DNA of 64,000 bases. Source: Caulobacter endophyticus (GTDB taxonomy: Bacteria; Pseudomonadota; Alphaproteobacteria; Caulobacterales; Caulobacteraceae). Numbering within the stretch: the stretch's first letter is position 1; each line of letters opens with the position of its first letter. This document shows, in pieces, positions 1 through 7,837 of this stretch. The notes under the pieces are model-generated. The model saw nothing but the letters and a program-made list of their open reading frames with translations. It did not search any database and was not told the DNA's origin. Where the stretch lies: assembly GCF_029543245.1 (NCBI RefSeq), contig NZ_JARQWV010000004.1, positions 186,001 through 250,000 on the forward strand, written 5' to 3'. The translations under genes and the position numbers were made by a program.

Positions 1-323
1 TTCAGCTCATGGTCCGGGCCGGCGACGACGATCTTGGTGAAGTAGTGCTCCTTGCCGTCCTTGTCGGTGTAGCGCTCGTTGCGGATCTCGCCCTCGACAT
101 AGACCTTGGAGCCCTTGGCCAGAACCCGGCCCTCCAGCCACTTCACCGTGCTGGGGCTCCAGACCTCGACCTGGTGCCAGGTGGTGAAGTCCTGCCGCTC
201 GCCTTCCTTCTTGCTGTAGCGGCTGGTGGCGACCCGCAGCACCGCATAGGCCTTGCCCTTCTGGGTGGTGCGGATCTCGCTGTCCGCGCCGGTGAAGCCG
301 ATCAGTTGCGCCTTGTTCAGCAT
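1..323 (-). CDS. ssb: Single-stranded DNA-binding protein (partial, 3' end outside window)
   Basis: Reads leftward from an ATG at 323 and runs off the window edge, leaving about 107 residues. The N-terminus MLNKAQLIGFTG, the TTWHQVEVWSP segment, the KGSKVYVEGEIRNERY strand and the KIVVAG strand are the SSB OB-fold in its usual order. Family members bind single-stranded DNA during replication, repair and conjugation. The acidic C-terminal tip lies outside the window. An accessory SSB next to DUF2493 and GcrA-like genes is typical of alphaproteobacterial plasmid or ICE backbones, so it probably serves the element rather than being the housekeeping copy. Confidence 0.93.
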   Translation of the reverse strand, partial: MLNKAQLIGFTGADSEIRTTQKGKAYAVLRVATSRYSKKEGERQDFTTWHQVEVWSPSTVKWLEGRVLAKGSKVYVEGEIRNERYTDKDGKEHYFTKIVVAGPDHEL

Positions 324-1023
324 GGTCTTTCTCCGTCTCCCGCCGGGAAGAGCCCCGGCGGTCCGCGGCCTCGCCGCGATCACGGCCCCTGGCTGGGCGG
401 GGAAGGAGGGACGGGCCCAAGCCCGCGGCGGCTGGACGCCGGCCTGCACGAGAGCGCAGCGCAGGAAGGCCGGAGGCTCCGGCCAGAGCGCCTGGCCGCG
501 CCAGGTCGGCTTGGACCCGGCCCGCCCCGCCCTAGGGACGACGTGATCGATCGCGGCGCGGTCGCGGCCCGCAGGCTTGCATCCGCCGCAGCGCGAAAGA
601 CCCGCCGACCCAGGGCGCGCGCGGCTTCACCGCCGCGGGCGGCGAGCCGCTCGCCCGAACGGCAGGGGAGGACGCCACGAGGGTCGCCGCCAGACGCGCC
701 AGAGGCCGAAAGCAGGCGCGCCCAGGATCCGCCGCCGCCGCCAGCTCGCCGTCGGCGTGCGGCGCGCCAAGCGGCCAGCAGGGCAGGGCGGCCAGGGCCC
801 GGACCTCTGTCGAGGCGATCCCTCCCAACGCCGCCGACCTGGACGGCGGCCCGCCGCCAGGGTCGTCGCCGGTCCGAACCGAGCGCCGCACGAACGAATC
901 GCCAACCCCAAGCCGTCGTGGCCGGCAAGGGCGCGGACCCGAGATCTGGATCGCCGTTCCGGGTTCATTCCGCCCCGCCGCGAGGCCAGGCGGCGCGGCG
1001 AGAACCGCCGCGCCGAAGGCGGG
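324..1023. other. Non-coding or decayed 700-bp interval
   Basis: Between ssb and the DUF2493 gene, both on the minus strand. Long open frames exist on both strands but have arginine/proline-rich translations with no recognisable fold, as expected of GC-rich DNA. The first 100 bases upstream of ssb must hold its ribosome binding site (GGAGAAAG just before the ATG). A short minus-strand stretch near 530-640 resembles an HNH motif but has an in-frame stop upstream and no start. No gene is supported. Confidence 0.5.
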
Positions 1024-1953
1024 CTACCTCGCCGGGCGGATCGGCACGCAGCGGACGCCGCGCTCGGCCGCCTTCTGGGCCAGGTTCAGGGCCGGACCGA
1101 ACGGCCGCTCGGCAGCCCTCGGACCTGGCTGCAGGCTCGCCGCCAGGGTCAGGACGCAGACCGGCTCCAGGTCCAGCAGCGCGTCATTGGCCTTGAACAG
1201 GGCCGCGCGGCCCGCGCCGTCGAAGTCGGGCCTGGCCAGGACGAGCTTGACGCGCTTCTGCCTGGCCCAGCTGATGGCGAGCTTCTCGCCGCCTCGGGCC
1301 CCGCAGGTGGCCAGGGCCATGTCGGGCCAGGTTTCCAGGGCCCAGTTGAGAGCGTCGAAGATCCGCCCGCCGTCGAGCGGGGTGTCGGCCCCCGGCGCGG
1401 CCCGGAAGGCGACCACGGCGCAGCCTGGATCGACCGCCTGCTGGCGACGGGCCTTCATCGCCCGCACCGCCTCGCGCGCCTCGACCTGGGCGGCGGTGAC
1501 GCGCGAGCCGCGCACGCTGCCGCGCCAGGGCGTCCAGACCTCGCCGGTGGCCGCCCGGTAGGTCTCGGCGGCGGCGTCGCGCACCAGGTCGGCGGCCAGG
1601 ACCGCCACGTCGGCCGCGCGGGTCCGCGCCGTCGCCGCCTGCAGGTCGGTGTCGGCCACCTCCGAGGCGTCGAAGTCGCGCAGCAGGCGGATGATCTCGT
1701 CACGGCCGCGATCGGCCTCGCGGTCGATGCGCTGGGAGGCTGAATGGAAGGCGCCGATCAGGGCCTCGCAGAGCACGCCCTGGAAGTCCTCCAGGGCGGT
1801 CTCGCCGACGAGGTCGAGCAGCTCGGTCATCAGCGCCTGGCCCAGTTGGACGAGGGCCTCCTCGGGCGGATGCGGGCGCGGATCGTCCAGGTCCAGCGCC
1901 TGGGCCTCCAGGGGCGTCAGGCGGCCGGTGAGGGGAGGGGGCTGAAAGGTCAT
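1024..1953 (-). CDS. DUF2493 (SLOG-like) domain protein
   Basis: A 309-residue protein. The start MTFQPPPL was chosen because the frame further upstream is low-complexity and the ATG follows an AGGAG-type site. Residues about 1-180 are helical and rich in Asp/Glu/Ala. The C-terminal half (from about residue 180) has a Rossmann-like core with GGRIFDALNWALE, MALATCGARGGEKLAISWA and CVPIRP, matching DUF2493, a family assigned to the SLOG nucleotide-binding superfamily. The function is not established, but it is a regular companion of RadC, strawberry-notch helicase and ParB-like genes in alphaproteobacterial mobile elements, as in this window. Confidence 0.8.
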   Translation of the reverse strand: MTFQPPPLTGRLTPLEAQALDLDDPRPHPPEEALVQLGQALMTELLDLVGETALEDFQGVLCEALIGAFHSASQRIDREADRGRDEIIRLLRDFDASEVADTDLQAATARTRAADVAVLAADLVRDAAAETYRAATGEVWTPWRGSVRGSRVTAAQVEAREAVRAMKARRQQAVDPGCAVVAFRAAPGADTPLDGGRIFDALNWALETWPDMALATCGARGGEKLAISWARQKRVKLVLARPDFDGAGRAALFKANDALLDLEPVCVLTLAASLQPGPRAAERPFGPALNLAQKAAERGVRCVPIRPAR

Positions 1954-2166
1954 GGGAAAGCTCCTGTGGGCTTGAGGTCGGAACGAGCCCTTCGGCTCGC
2001 GACCGCCCTTCGCGCCGCCGGCCCGGCGGCCGCCGCAGGGGCTTTGAGCGCAGCGTCCCTTGCGGCGGCCTCCGGACGGTGGCGAGGTCGCCAGGGCCAA
2101 GGGCCCGTTCCTGCCAAGCCCCAGACCGCCATGCCGATCAGGCTCAGACCCCGCGTCGCGCCGTCC

Positions 2167-2706
2167 CTAAAGCCCCGCGACTCCCCGGATCGGCCGGGCC
2201 CGATAGGCGCGGGCGCGGTGGCCCTCGCAGTAGGACGCCCGTCCCGTCGGGGTCCGCGCGACGGGCCGGCCGCACCAACTGAAGGCCCCTTCCCTGGGAT
2301 CGCCGATCGGCCAGCGGCAGGCCTGGCGGGGCAGGGCGGCCAGATCAGCCGCCAGCCCGACCGCATCGACGAGCGCGGCCCGCGGCCGAGCCAGCGCCGC
2401 GGCCGCTGGGGCCCCGCCGCAGGGCGGCGGCGGGGGAGGGGAGGGGGCCTTGCGCCGGAGCCGGGGCCGCGCCGACAGGCGCGCGCGCCGCCCCGGGGCG
2501 GACGGCGACCCGCCGCCGGCCAGGCCCAGGCGGTGGATCTTGCCGATTACGGCGTTGCGGCTCACCGCCCCCAGGGCTTGGGCGATCTGGCGGGCGCTCA
2601 GCCCCTGCGCCAGGAGCGCTTTGAGGCGCGCCACCCGGGCATCGGACCAGCCGCCGACAGCGGGCAAAACGCCCTCTGCCGCAGACGATTTCACAACAGA
2701 AGACAT
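2167..2706 (-). CDS. GcrA-family cell-cycle transcription regulator paralogue
   Basis: About 179 residues. After a 19-residue extension the protein shows WSDARVARLKALLAQGLSA, then a helix-turn-helix ending VSRNAVIGKIHRLGL, the GcrA DNA-binding signature. A Pro/Arg-rich linker follows, then a cysteine-containing C-terminal domain with CRWPIGDP, SWCG and YCEGH. Caulobacter GcrA binds sigma-70 RNA polymerase through its C-terminal domain and acts at promoters carrying methylated GANTC. A copy beside ssb and DUF2493 is probably borne by the element and may tie its expression to the host cell cycle (inference). The exact start is uncertain because families usually begin just before the conserved Trp. 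Confidence 0.88.
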   Translation of the reverse strand: MSSVVKSSAAEGVLPAVGGWSDARVARLKALLAQGLSARQIAQALGAVSRNAVIGKIHRLGLAGGGSPSAPGRRARLSARPRLRRKAPSPPPPPPCGGAPAAAALARPRAALVDAVGLAADLAALPRQACRWPIGDPREGAFSWCGRPVARTPTGRASYCEGHRARAYRARPIRGVAGL

Positions 2707-2772
2707 GGTCGACGCTCACTCTGCGCGCCCCTTCGGCGCGCCCGCCGCGTCCCTGGCTCCGCCTTCCGCGCC

Positions 2773-2990
2773 CCCCCAAGAACTGGGGGATTGCCCCAGC
2801 CGCCGCCGCAACCTAGCGTGACGTCGGTCGGGAACCCGACTGTCATCGCTCCGCCTCGCGAGCTGATCCCGCCGTCGCCGAGCGACGGCCAAACTATCGG
2901 CCCCGCCGGGTGGTCGGCGCTATGTCCAAGCCTTCGGGCCAAAGGCGCCGGCGCGCGTGGTTCACGCGTTCTCAACGCCCGGCTTCCGCT
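2773..2990. repeat. Dispersed repeat, copy A (with CCCC-N-GGGG box)
   Basis: Copy A starts with a CCCCAAGAACTGGGG box followed by ATTGC and, after a GC-rich stretch, AACCTAGCGT. It ends with a block that includes GGTTCACGCGTTCTCAACG. Copy B, about 420 bp downstream, has the same blocks in the same order (CCCCTAAAATTGGGG, ATTGC, AACCTAACGT, then GGTTCACGTGTTCTCAACG). The whole 2707-3479 interval has no credible gene. It holds these two copies plus the promoter regions of the divergent GcrA-like and nucleotidyltransferase genes. Confidence 0.7.
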
Positions 2991-3206
2991 CATGCCCGCG
3001 CCTCGAGCCGCCAGGGTCAGGTCGTCCCAGCGCCCGACCAGGCGGTCACGATCGGCGACGATTTACGGACGTCAAATTCTAGGGCGCTCCCCCGACCGCC
3101 ATCTTCCAAATCCCGCGGAGAAGCGCATCGCCCCTTCGGACAACTCGATCAATGTCCTCGATCATGAGGACGCTGCTGGGCGCAATACAGGCCGCCTCCC
3201 GGCCTC

Positions 3207-3407
3207 CCCAAACCCCCTAAAATTGGGGTATTGCACGCCCGGCGGCACACAACCTAACGTCGATCATCCTCGACGGTCCGCCGGCGAGGCCAGGGTCGGG
3301 CGCTCGCAAGGGCGCACCCCGGCCGGGCGGTCGTCGCTCTGTACAGGCTTTCGGGCTAAAGGCGGCGGCGCACGTGGTTCACGTGTTCTCAACGCCCGGC
3401 TTCCCGT
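3207..3407. repeat. Dispersed repeat, copy B
   Basis: Second copy of the element described at 2773-2990, same orientation, diverged by substitutions and small indels but with both end blocks preserved. Its last 90 bases (GGGCGGTCGTCGC through CTCAACGCCCGG) are also recognisable at 5320-5400 and 8934-9018. Confidence 0.7.
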
Positions 3408-3479
3408 CCCTTCCACCGCCGCGCGATCCTGCGCAAACCCCTTGTCCGCCAAGGCCCGCTCGGCGAGACTCCAAGTCCG

Positions 3480-4406
3480 ATGAAGTCGAATCTCGATCAC
3501 CTGCCTGACCGCCAGCAAGAAGAGCTGGCCGCCATCACCGGCCACCTGCTGCGCGGCTTCGAGACGGCCACGGATGGCGGCACCTCGGCCTGGCGCCGCT
3601 ACGCCAAGATCCACAAGATCATCCTGTTCGGCAGCTATGCGCGCGGCGACTTCGTCGACGAGCCCGAGAACGGCTACCTGTCGGACTTCGACATCCTGGT
3701 GGTGGTCAGCGACGAGAAGCTGACCGACATCGCCGAGTACTGGTACGAGACCGAGCAGAAGATCCTCCACGACCCGGCCATCGGCCGGATCGTCAACCTG
3801 CTGGTCAACGACCTCGACGACATCAACAAGGGCCTGGACGCCGGCCGCTTCTTCTTCCGCGAAGTGATCGAACAGGGCGTGGTCCTCTATGAGGTCCCAG
3901 GCCACATCTTTCATCCACTGAAGCCGTTAACGCCTCAGGCAGCCTTGGACTTGGCGACGCTGTACGACAAGGAACAACGGTCCTCGATCAAGACCTCTTT
4001 GGTTAGGGCTGCCCAGGCAATTGCTATGGGACAGGAGGACGACTGGCCCCAGAAGGCGGCCTTCGACCTGCACCAGGCCACCGAGGCGGCCTATATCGCG
4101 GTGCTGCTGCTAACCGGCTTCTACGCGCCGCGCTCGCACAACATCCTGTTCCTTCGCGGCCGGGCCGAGGCCAAGGCGCCCGCCCTGATCTCAGCCTGGC
4201 CGCGCGAAACCCGAGAAGCGCGCAAGCCCTTCGGGAAACTCAAGCGCGCCTATGTCGACGCCCGCTACAATCAAGCCTCCTACCAGATCAGCACCGCCGA
4301 ACTGCAGGACCTCAGGGCCTCGGTCGAAACCCTCGTCAGTTTGGTCCGCGCCGTCTGCGACGAGCGCCTGACACAACTGGCCAAGGCGGCGGAAGAGGAA
4401 AGCTGA
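3480..4406 (+). CDS. Nucleotidyltransferase-HEPN fusion protein (MNT-HEPN)
   Basis: A 308-residue protein. Residues about 45-80 carry the minimal nucleotidyltransferase motif GSYARGDF followed by DFDILVVV, the two-aspartate metal site of this fold. The C-terminal half (about 160-300) is all helical with AFDLHQATEAAYIAVLLL and SHNILFL, typical of HEPN domains. Separate MNT and HEPN genes form toxin-antitoxin pairs in which the transferase AMPylates and silences the HEPN RNase. Here both are in one polypeptide, so a self-contained toxin-antidote or tRNA-modifying role is possible (inference). It stands alone, followed by a GC-rich intergenic stretch. I did not see an unambiguous RxxxxH RNase motif, so nuclease activity is uncertain. 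Confidence 0.82.
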   Translation: MKSNLDHLPDRQQEELAAITGHLLRGFETATDGGTSAWRRYAKIHKIILFGSYARGDFVDEPENGYLSDFDILVVVSDEKLTDIAEYWYETEQKILHDPAIGRIVNLLVNDLDDINKGLDAGRFFFREVIEQGVVLYEVPGHIFHPLKPLTPQAALDLATLYDKEQRSSIKTSLVRAAQAIAMGQEDDWPQKAAFDLHQATEAAYIAVLLLTGFYAPRSHNILFLRGRAEAKAPALISAWPRETREARKPFGKLKRAYVDARYNQASYQISTAELQDLRASVETLVSLVRAVCDERLTQLAKAAEEES

Positions 4407-4503
4407 GCCTCTCGGCATTCCCGCGTCAGGGATCGCAACCCGAACGGGCCGAGACCCCGACCGGAGAGGGGAGGCGGCTCGGGGCGGCTCCGCCGCCTAG
4501 AGC

Positions 4504-4693
4504 CCGGCCGCCGCAGGCGGGACGCCTCGCGGTCCCAGCGTCGCAGCTGTAACAATTCGTTCCCCTGCTGGAGCTCGCATCCTGGAGCCATGCAGCCTAG
4601 GGTCGCCGCATCGTCGGCCACGATCCATGGGCGCCGGCGGCTGAGAGACCAGGCCTTGCCCCACGCTCCCGCCTGACGACGCGGGAGGTCTCG
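4504..4693 (+). repeat. Duplicated 190-bp leader, copy 1
   Basis: This 190-base segment directly upstream of the receiver gene is repeated at 7838-8027 with no length difference, and the similarity continues into the first 55 codons of each gene. It begins with CCGGCCGCCGCAGGCGGG and contains GTAACAATTCGTTCCCCTGC and ATGCAGCCTAGGGTCG unchanged in both copies. It is probably the shared promoter and 5' untranslated region. Confidence 0.85.
4666..4693 (+). promoter_or_regulatory. Shine-Dalgarno-sequestering hairpin
   Basis: CTCCCGC (4666-4672) can pair with GCGGGAG (4681-4687) around an eight-base loop. The right arm contains the GGGAGG ribosome binding site, five bases before the ATG at 4694. 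The same hairpin lies at 8000-8021 before the paralogue, with one loop substitution and the stem intact. This suggests translational control by occlusion of the ribosome binding site (inference). Confidence 0.55.
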
Positions 4694-5299
4694 ATGGCCA
4701 TTTTCCTGTTCTATCCCAGACTGCATGACGGCGCCTGCCTGACCTTCGTCACGGCCAGCCTCGCCGACGACGGCGCGGCCCTGCGCCACGCCGCCCTGAT
4801 CCTGGCGGACCACGACTCGGCAGAGACCGTGTCGGTGTGGCAGGGCGAGCGCCCCGTCGGCGCCGTGGGCCAGGGCGGCTTCACGTCGCCATCCCGAGGC
4901 GCGGTCCTTCTGGTCGAGGACTGCTTCTTCCAGGCCGAGGCCTTCAGCCTGGCCCTGCGCGGGGCCGGCTTTGCGGTCACCTGCGCCGGCGACGAGGCCC
5001 AGGCCCTGGCGCACCTGCGCCGCCACGACCCGGATGCGGCCATGGTGGACCTCGATCTGGGCGAGGGACCGTCCTACGCCGTGGCCGAAGCCCTCGAGGC
5101 CCAAGGCGCGCCGTTCCTGTTCATCACCGGCTATGACCCCGGGGTTCTGCCGCCGCGCTGGCGCCACATCGACCATGTCTGCAAGCCGGTGATGGGCGGC
5201 CAGGTCGTCGAGGCCGCCGAGAGACTCCTTGGACCGACCCCGACCCGCATTTCCGCCGCCCCGAGACTGCATCGCGCGCCGCCTTCCCATACGGTCTAG
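4694..5299 (+). CDS. Receiver-domain protein with a small duplicated N-terminal domain
   Basis: A 201-residue protein. Residues 1-55 form a small domain (MAIFLFYPRL, DGACLTF, SVWQGER) shared with the 80-residue protein at 8028. Residues about 70-190 are a CheY-like receiver: acidic pair E75-D76, phosphoacceptor D119 in MVDLDLG, T145 and K164 in the CKPV motif. There is no output domain, so it should act as a single-domain regulator whose N-terminal module could mediate partner binding (inference). It has its own conserved leader and no kinase gene beside it. The cognate kinase could be one of the histidine kinases elsewhere in the window. Confidence 0.82.
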   Translation: MAIFLFYPRLHDGACLTFVTASLADDGAALRHAALILADHDSAETVSVWQGERPVGAVGQGGFTSPSRGAVLLVEDCFFQAEAFSLALRGAGFAVTCAGDEAQALAHLRRHDPDAAMVDLDLGEGPSYAVAEALEAQGAPFLFITGYDPGVLPPRWRHIDHVCKPVMGGQVVEAAERLLGPTPTRISAAPRLHRAPPSHTV

Positions 5300-5319
5300 G
5301 CTTGGGCGCTCGCCCAACC

Positions 5320-5400
5320 GGACCAGAGCAAGGCCACGGTCCCATCCGCGCCAGCGCACCTCTCAAGCGTGATCTCAACGCCCGGATCGAGGGACCCACG
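5320..5400. repeat. Dispersed repeat, copy C (distal half only)
   Basis: Contains CAGCGCACCTCTCAAGCGTG followed by ATCTCAACGCCCGGATCGAGG, nearly identical to 8963-9018 and related to the 3' halves of copies A and B. It lies in the 330-bp gene-free interval 5300-5630. I saw nothing else recognisable there. Confidence 0.65.
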
Positions 5401-5630
5401 GCAACCCTAGCCCCGCCGTCCAGTCCGACCGAGCCGCAGGGGAGGGGCCCGCCTGGAGCCCGGCCGCTGGCGGGACGCCAATCCCCTGACGGTGTGGTTG
5501 GGATCTCGGGACGGAAGACCAGATGTCGACGTCAGGCGCATCGCCAGGGCTGCAGCGTCACTCCGAACCCGGATTCTCGACTGCGGTCCCTGCCTGTCGA
5601 CCGCGCCCCGGAAGGCGGAGATCTGCCTGT

Positions 5631-5719
5631 TGCATGTAGCCGGCGGATCGAACAGCCGTCGCCGCGATCAGCGTCCAGCCCTGCCATTACCGCGAACAGC
5701 CGGTGGGTGGGTCAGCTAG
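5631..5719. repeat. Left 89-bp inverted repeat of the AbiJ-like cassette
   Basis: Starts TGCATGTAGCCGGCGGATCG and ends GGTGGGTGGGTCAGCTAG. Its reverse complement lies at 7131-7219 with the same length and only four mismatches. Together the two repeats enclose 1.41 kb holding a single gene. Confidence 0.93.
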
Positions 5720-5915
5720 GGGTGGATAGCGGCCACGGGCTAGCGTCGCTTCCTGAAAAGGGTTCTCGGCATAGGCGGCTTGAGCGGGGATTTACGCACG
5801 CTGCGTTGTCTGATTTTCCATGCCCGTGCTCAGCTGGCAGGGCGTCCAAAGGGCTGTATCGGATCAAGCGGTGCCGTTAAGGTAGACCCACCGATAGATG
5901 GGCTAAGAGGCCGAT
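5720..5915 (+). promoter_or_regulatory. Leader of the AbiJ-like gene inside the inverted-repeat cassette
   Basis: A 196-bp gene-free segment between the left inverted repeat and the TTG start. It is less GC-rich than its surroundings and ends with an AAGAGG ribosome binding site five bases before the TTG. The promoter must lie here if the cassette is self-sufficient. I cannot assign -35 and -10 boxes with confidence. Confidence 0.4.
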
Positions 5916-7085
5916 TTGAACAGCCGCTCACAGTCGTTGGCGTTCCCACCCGGCTTTCTTAAGAAGTTGCGGGATGCCATCGGGCAACTGATTGCAGTCA
6001 GCTCTGCCAATGACGTTCCCGCCATTTGCCGGCGATACGGCATCGGCGATGGAACGCGCGAAGAGGCAATGGGTGGCAAGTTCCGCTATGTGAACAATCG
6101 GCTGCTCGGACTTCCGAACGAACAGGTTCTGGCAATCGCCAGGACCATCAGCCAGGAGGAGGGCGACGCGGAGTTGCTTGCTCTGCTGGCCAGTATCGAG
6201 CCGAAAGTCGCACCGCCGAAGTCGGACCCCGTTCCTGGATTTGGTGCCCCAACACGACCCTACTATGCCGAGCGTACCGGTAAACAACCTGCGGGCGGGA
6301 AGATCGATCTGAAGACGCTCAAGGCGCTTTACCGGTCGGAGTACGATCGGTGGGAACGAGACGGATATTTCCAAGAGCACTTTGGAATGTACTGCGTTGA
6401 TGCCGACTTCCTCCCCGGGAAGCTGGGGTGTGATATCGGCACTCGGATGCTCTATCACCTCAATAAGAGCGACCTCTGGCCTATAGCTGAACAGCTCGAC
6501 ATCTACAGCGAGGATGACCTCTTCAGCGTCATCGAGTTTCTGTTCGATCACATCTCCAAGCCGCTAGATGGTCAGCACCATTCCTATAACGACTGTGGAA
6601 TGCACTGGCAGACTTTCGATCGGGCTCTTGGGCAGGCCGAGTATCGTGTCAGCGTGAACGCCATCTTGGGCCGTTATGCAAATGGGTACGAGCTGTCTCC
6701 GACCGGCGAAGTGATGGAACTTGGTCCTCCGGGGACAGCGAACCTGCTTCAAACCGAAGTGCCGATCGCGGACCACAATGTGTCAGGCCGGGTCGACGCC
6801 GCGATCAAGAAATATCGCCAACGACGGTCAACGATGGACGATCGGAGGGACGCGGTTCGCGACCTTGCCGACGTGTTGGAGTGGCTGCGCCCACAAGTCA
6901 AACAGGTCCTTGATAGGAAGGACGAAGCCGCGCTCTTCGACATTGCGAACAACTTCAGCATCCGCCACCACAAGCCCGAGCAGAAGAGCGACTACGACCC
7001 TGCAATTTGGCTTAGCTGGATGTTCTATTTCTACCTCGCGACGATCCATGCCGTCGTGAGGATGATCGAGAAGGGCAAGGCCTGA
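5916..7085 (+). CDS. AbiJ-like abortive-infection protein (AbiJ N-terminal domain plus HEPN-like C-terminus)
   Basis: A 389-residue protein from a TTG start supported by AAGAGG at -5. Residues about 10-95, with FRYVNNRLLGLPNEQVLAIA and EEGDAELLALL, resemble AbiJ N-terminal domains. The middle is unassigned. The C-terminal 80 residues, with ALFDIANNFSIRHHKPEQ and PAIWLSWMFYFYLATIHAVV, look like the HEPN-type end of many abortive-infection proteins. Known AbiJ-type proteins block phage growth at a cost to the host cell. Base composition is visibly lower in GC than neighbouring genes, and the gene sits alone between 89-bp inverted repeats. Both points suggest recent acquisition as a one-gene defence cassette (inference). 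No transposase is present. Confidence 0.72.
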   Translation: MNSRSQSLAFPPGFLKKLRDAIGQLIAVSSANDVPAICRRYGIGDGTREEAMGGKFRYVNNRLLGLPNEQVLAIARTISQEEGDAELLALLASIEPKVAPPKSDPVPGFGAPTRPYYAERTGKQPAGGKIDLKTLKALYRSEYDRWERDGYFQEHFGMYCVDADFLPGKLGCDIGTRMLYHLNKSDLWPIAEQLDIYSEDDLFSVIEFLFDHISKPLDGQHHSYNDCGMHWQTFDRALGQAEYRVSVNAILGRYANGYELSPTGEVMELGPPGTANLLQTEVPIADHNVSGRVDAAIKKYRQRRSTMDDRRDAVRDLADVLEWLRPQVKQVLDRKDEAALFDIANNFSIRHHKPEQKSDYDPAIWLSWMFYFYLATIHAVVRMIEKGKA

Positions 7086-7130
7086 TGGAATGGAGCGCTG
7101 AGGTTCAGGCGGCACTCTGGGGAGCCGGCG

Positions 7131-7219
7131 CTAGCTGACCCACCCACCGGCTGTTCGCGGTAATGGCCGGGCTGGACGCCGATCGTGGCGACAGCTGTTC
7201 GATCCGCCGGCTACATGCA
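7131..7219. repeat. Right 89-bp inverted repeat of the AbiJ-like cassette
   Basis: Reverse complement of 5631-5719, 85 of 89 positions identical. Read on the plus strand its second half forms the start of the open frame of the HNH remnant, so the repeat may derive from, or have inserted into, an HNH gene. Confidence 0.93.
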
Positions 7220-7331
7220 CCTGTCGCACCTTCGCCTCCTGCACACCGCCTGCCACGACAGGCTGCACAAGGCGGAGAAGCGCGACCCGGACTGGCGACG
7301 GGCGATGGGCATGCCGCCCAGGGCCGACTAG
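7164..7331 (+). pseudogene. 3' remnant of an HNH endonuclease gene
   Basis: After an in-frame TAA at 7161 this frame reads WPGWTPIVATAVRSAGYMHL and then LRLLHTACHDRLHKAEKRD, ending at TAG. The LLHxxCHDxLH block is the C-terminal zinc/HNH signature of small endonucleases. The catalytic DH motif and the 5' half are absent here and were not found left of 5631. The first 18 codons lie inside the right inverted repeat. I judge it a broken gene whose 5' part was lost when the cassette arrived or rearranged. Confidence 0.55.
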
Positions 7332-7364
7332 GCCGCCCGCGGGCGCAGGCGACCGGCAGCCCCC

Positions 7365-7670
7365 TCATCCTCCCGGCCCCTCTAACCGCCTGACCGCCCG
7401 CCAGAACGACCAAGGCCTGGCGCTGACCTGCTCGACCTCGAACCAGGCCTCCTCGCCCTCGAAGTCGGGCACGCGCTCCTTGTCGATGAAGCTGTCGCGG
7501 CTGCGCTGGGCGCGGCGCGTGCCGCCCTCGAAGGTGAACATCAGCGTGCGCCCCTGGTCGGCGCCGCCATACTGGCGCACGCGCCGCAGCTTCACGATCT
7601 CGCGGCTGATGATCTTCTCGACCGTAGGCGCGTGCGGGCTCGCGCGCCGGCCGGCGCGTTGGGTGGGCAT
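7365..7670 (-). CDS. Hypothetical protein, 101 aa
   Basis: Starts at an ATG preceded by GGAGG at eight bases, a strong ribosome binding site. The protein is basic at the N-terminus (MPTQRAGRRASPHAP) and contains EKIISREIVKLRRVRQYGG and FEGEEAWFEVEQVSARPWSF. I do not recognise a family. It stands between the HNH remnant and the second copy of the duplicated leader, so it is one more accessory gene in a rearranged stretch. Confidence 0.6.
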   Translation of the reverse strand: MPTQRAGRRASPHAPTVEKIISREIVKLRRVRQYGGADQGRTLMFTFEGGTRRAQRSRDSFIDKERVPDFEGEEAWFEVEQVSARPWSFWRAVRRLEGPGG

Positions 7671-7837
7671 GACAACCTCCGCGTCCCTGAAATGTTCTCA
7701 TTCCGGTGCGCCCAAGAGTCAACAGCTCACGACCCCAAGTTGGCCGCACATCCGGGCGGCGATCAGTGACCGCCAAGGCCAGAACTTGAGCCAAGCCTTC
7801 AGGGAAGGGTGCTGGGGGCGGCCCAACCGCGTGGGGT

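Noticed and set aside
323..640. Minus-strand HNH-like string (CGGC, then DHVVP) upstream of ssb
   Set aside because: The frame has an in-frame stop just upstream, no start codon, and the sequence after the motif is low-complexity. Treated as chance or decay.
9..1196. Long plus-strand open frame opposite ssb and DUF2493
   Set aside because: Translation is Arg/Pro/Gly-rich without domains, and it lies antisense to recognisable genes. It is a GC-bias artefact.
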